A stretch of DNA of 33,602 nt, from positions 1 to 33,602 of the forward strand of contig WQSR01000031.1 of NCBI GenBank assembly GCA_009787785.1, given 5' to 3'. Positions 31,948 to 33,602 of the stretch are shown piece by piece (position 1 is the first letter of the stretch; every line of letters begins with the position of its first letter). The notes under the pieces were generated by a model. The model had not been told where the DNA came from. It saw nothing but the letters and a program-made list of their open reading frames with translations, and did not search any database. The position numbers were made by a program, and so were the translations under genes. This DNA is from Defluviitaleaceae bacterium (GTDB lineage Bacteria; Bacillota; Clostridia; Lachnospirales; WQUN01).

Positions 31948-32563
31948 TTACAGCATTAACTCTTATGTCATAACGCTCGTCATTATGGCTGTTAATCAAA
32001 AGCCTCCATGAATAATCAACAGGCGAAGTATCATCATGTATAGTGAAACCGTTAAAATAAATTATAAACGGTTCTGTAACACCAACATAATCTACAGCTA
32101 TTCTTTTGGCACATTCAAAAGAAATTGGCAAACTATAAATAGGCCATGCAGACTGCTCTTCAAAGCGTATGCTGTTTATCACATCACCTGTTATTGCATC
32201 AATTTCAATATTAAAAAACTCACCGTTGCCTCCTACTGAAAAATGCCAAGATATTCTTTCTTCCGATAAATCACTTGTGCGGTTAATATCGGCTACATCA
32301 GGTTGTGAAATTCCCGCATAAGTTATTGCTATTTCCCTAGCCATTTCAAACGTAACGGGAACGTCTGCCATTATATAACTAGGCCAAGGAATTAACTGTG
32401 TTCCCTGTTGAGTGTTAGGTGATGTAGTTTGTATTGGCATTTCTGTCGGGCTTGATACTCTTCCGTAAGACCCAACAACAACCAACCCAATGCTCAAAAG
32501 TATTGTTAATGTAATTGCGCAAACAAGCGCAAATATTGATTTCTTCTTGAAATTCTTAATCAT
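31910..32563 (-). CDS. Membrane-anchored PepSY-domain protein
   Basis: The 217-residue product has an N-terminal membrane anchor (~residues 8-32) and a Thr/Pro/Gln-rich linker. Two PepSY-like repeats follow: MAREIAITYAGISQPDV with EIDAITGDVINSIRF, and CAKRIAVDYVGVTEP with RVNAVSGEFF. PepSY domains often act as protease inhibitors or envelope sensors. AGGAG lies 9 nt before the ATG at 32563, preferred over the TTG at 32569. Confidence 0.8.
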   Translation of the reverse strand: MIKNFKKKSIFALVCAITLTILLSIGLVVVGSYGRVSSPTEMPIQTTSPNTQQGTQLIPWPSYIMADVPVTFEMAREIAITYAGISQPDVADINRTSDLSEERISWHFSVGGNGEFFNIEIDAITGDVINSIRFEEQSAWPIYSLPISFECAKRIAVDYVGVTEPFIIYFNGFTIHDDTSPVDYSWRLLINSHNDERYDIRVNAVSGEFFIQNIAPY

Positions 32564-32612
32564 ACTCAATCTCTCCTCAATGGTTGATATATCACGGTAA
32601 ATTTGCCTCAGC

Positions 32613-33059
32613 TCACATTAAAATAGAAAGCAATATAAGTACAGGCATAAGTACAACCAACCCCAATATAAAATAGCCCCGTTTTCGTACTTTTTCATCA
32701 TCAATATTTTCTTCGGGTGGGTCGGGGATTTCGGGGTTTCGGCGGAATTTTTTATGTGTCTGTACATAGTCAAAACCCCAACTAACAAACATGGGCCCCC
32801 ACATGATATATATAATCCAAATGCCCGTGTCCCATCCTACCCATTCCCCAATCGCACCAAATCCATATATAATGGCAGTAAATAACCAAAATAACCCAAG
32901 CGTAGACAAATATTTTTTATCAATATATTTTTTCCGTTCGGGCGTTCCTTCTTTGCCAATGAAAAATCTCTTCCCCTTGCCCAAGAAAGCAATTATTGCC
33001 GCCACAAAGCAAAATAACCCTGCTGTAGCAAAAATACTTATGCTAATTATTTCACGCAT
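32613..33059 (-). CDS. Hypothetical membrane protein (DUF3784-like pattern)
   Basis: The 148-residue protein has four predicted helices and a basic/acidic middle (GKEGTPERKKYIDKKYLS) like DUF3784 proteins. A Pro/Glu-rich cytoplasmic segment (NPEIPDPPEENIDDEK) precedes the last helix. The start at 33059 is set by GAGGGTG 6 nt upstream; a longer frame to 33095 lacks a ribosome site. Confidence 0.7.
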   Translation of the reverse strand: MREIISISIFATAGLFCFVAAIIAFLGKGKRFFIGKEGTPERKKYIDKKYLSTLGLFWLFTAIIYGFGAIGEWVGWDTGIWIIYIMWGPMFVSWGFDYVQTHKKFRRNPEIPDPPEENIDDEKVRKRGYFILGLVVLMPVLILLSILM

Positions 33060-33109
33060 TTCAATCACCCTCAATATTGATACAATGCACCACATAAAAT
33101 GCCCATAAT

Positions 33110-33352
33110 CTACGCATTGTTTGACTTATCAAAATTCCCCCAGGCCAAAATCCCAAGCCCTAACACCATCGCCATAATGCCTGTAAATAAAACAGGATAT
33201 AAATTGGCTTCTGAAATTGCCGACCAAAACCGCCCACTTTGCGTGTGCCAACTTGTATAAATTGTTGCTACATTACTACCCGCAATAAAGACGGATAACA
33301 CTATCAAAGCACCAGTTAATAATATGCTTGCGCCTGTGATTACTTTTTTCAT
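33110..33352 (-). CDS. Small two-helix membrane protein, function unknown
   Basis: The 80-residue protein has two hydrophobic helices (GASILLTGALIVLSVFIAG; YPVLFTGIMAMVLGLGILAWG) with a short external loop. GGAGG lies 8 nt before the ATG. It heads a minus-strand series with the next membrane protein and the PepSY protein. Confidence 0.65.
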   Translation of the reverse strand: MKKVITGASILLTGALIVLSVFIAGSNVATIYTSWHTQSGRFWSAISEANLYPVLFTGIMAMVLGLGILAWGNFDKSNNA

Positions 33353-33602
33353 GCTCGATACCTCCGATGATATAAATTTTTTATATTTGTGATAGGTCTA
33401 CCCTCTGCCGATATTACGAGGATTTTATTTTCGCAGGGCAGTAATTTATGATGTTCTATTTATTTGACTTCGGGCCAAGTTGTCCCGAAGTTGGCTAACC
33501 TCCTTGTCGGTTTCATTTTATGCAAATAATTTTCTTAAAAGTGGTATTCGTTGAATTGTTAAATCAGTAACCAAAAAGCAGAGTGGTATGCCGATTATTG
33601 CG
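33353..33602 (-). other. Gene-free right edge
   Basis: No coding frame is supported. An 8-bp inverted repeat, ACTTCGGG / CCCGAAGT (33467-33491, 9-nt loop), lacks a T-run. A/T-rich sequence just before the 80-residue gene may hold its promoter, but no clear -35/-10 pair was found. Confidence 0.4.

Overview
The window looks like a chromosomal segment of a spore-forming anaerobic Firmicute of the class Clostridia, probably uncultured. This rests on spoVT (sporulation), an adenosylcobalamin-dependent D-ornithine aminomutase (amino-acid fermentation), a ylxM-ffh-rpsP-khpA operon, strong AGGAGG ribosome binding sites, and GTG/TTG/ATT start codons. The first ~20 kb is GC-rich and conserved. The right part, especially 22.1-24.6 kb and 29.9-33.6 kb, is AT-rich and looks accessory.

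Layout. Bases 1-3680: an operon of a truncated secreted or lipoprotein gene, a membrane-anchored transglutaminase-like protein, a stand-alone adenylation enzyme and an acyl carrier protein. 3.7-6.6 kb: SRP/ribosome operon (ylxM, ffh, rpsP, khpA, then an MBL hydrolase where rimM-trmD-rplS often sit). 6.6-8.3 kb, minus strand: aldo/keto reductase with two 4Fe-4S motifs behind a palindromic operator, and an RNHCP zinc-ribbon protein. 8.5-11.0 kb: VOC protein, radA, cvpA. 10.9-12.5 kb: divergent pair of a DUF3343 Se/S-carrier-like gene and a CsdB-type cysteine desulfurase. 12.50-12.84 kb: a 343-nt imperfect long palindrome that overlaps the desulfurase stop codon. 12.9-15.4 kb: oraS-oraE. 15.4-16.8 kb: infC-rpmI-rplT with a long leader and a probable ATT start. 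16.8-18.1 kb: spoVT, mazG, hup. 18.3-20.6 kb: a multidomain cell-wall amidase and a small cysteine-rich protein.

20.7-24.8 kb: a DMT transporter, tmRNA (ssrA) with an unusual proteolysis tag and no encoded CCA, then an AT-rich stretch with tandem operator-like palindromes, a GNAT acetyltransferase and an orphan lipoprotein. 24.8-29.9 kb, minus strand: a probable sugar-utilisation operon (small membrane protein, GH2 glycosidase with DUF4982, UMF1-type MFS transporter). 29.9-33.6 kb: gene remnants (YoeB toxin 3' end, other broken reading frames), a 5'-truncated AlbA/RecG-like ATP-binding regulator with an in-frame 24-bp triplication, a PepSY protein and small membrane proteins.

No tRNA, rRNA, CRISPR array, intact transposase or integrase was seen. 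The strongest leads are the long palindrome between the desulfurase and oraS, the transglutaminase-adenylation-carrier operon, the DUF3343 mini-ORF arrangement, the tmRNA tag, and the small cysteine-rich gene that ordinary ORF size cut-offs miss.
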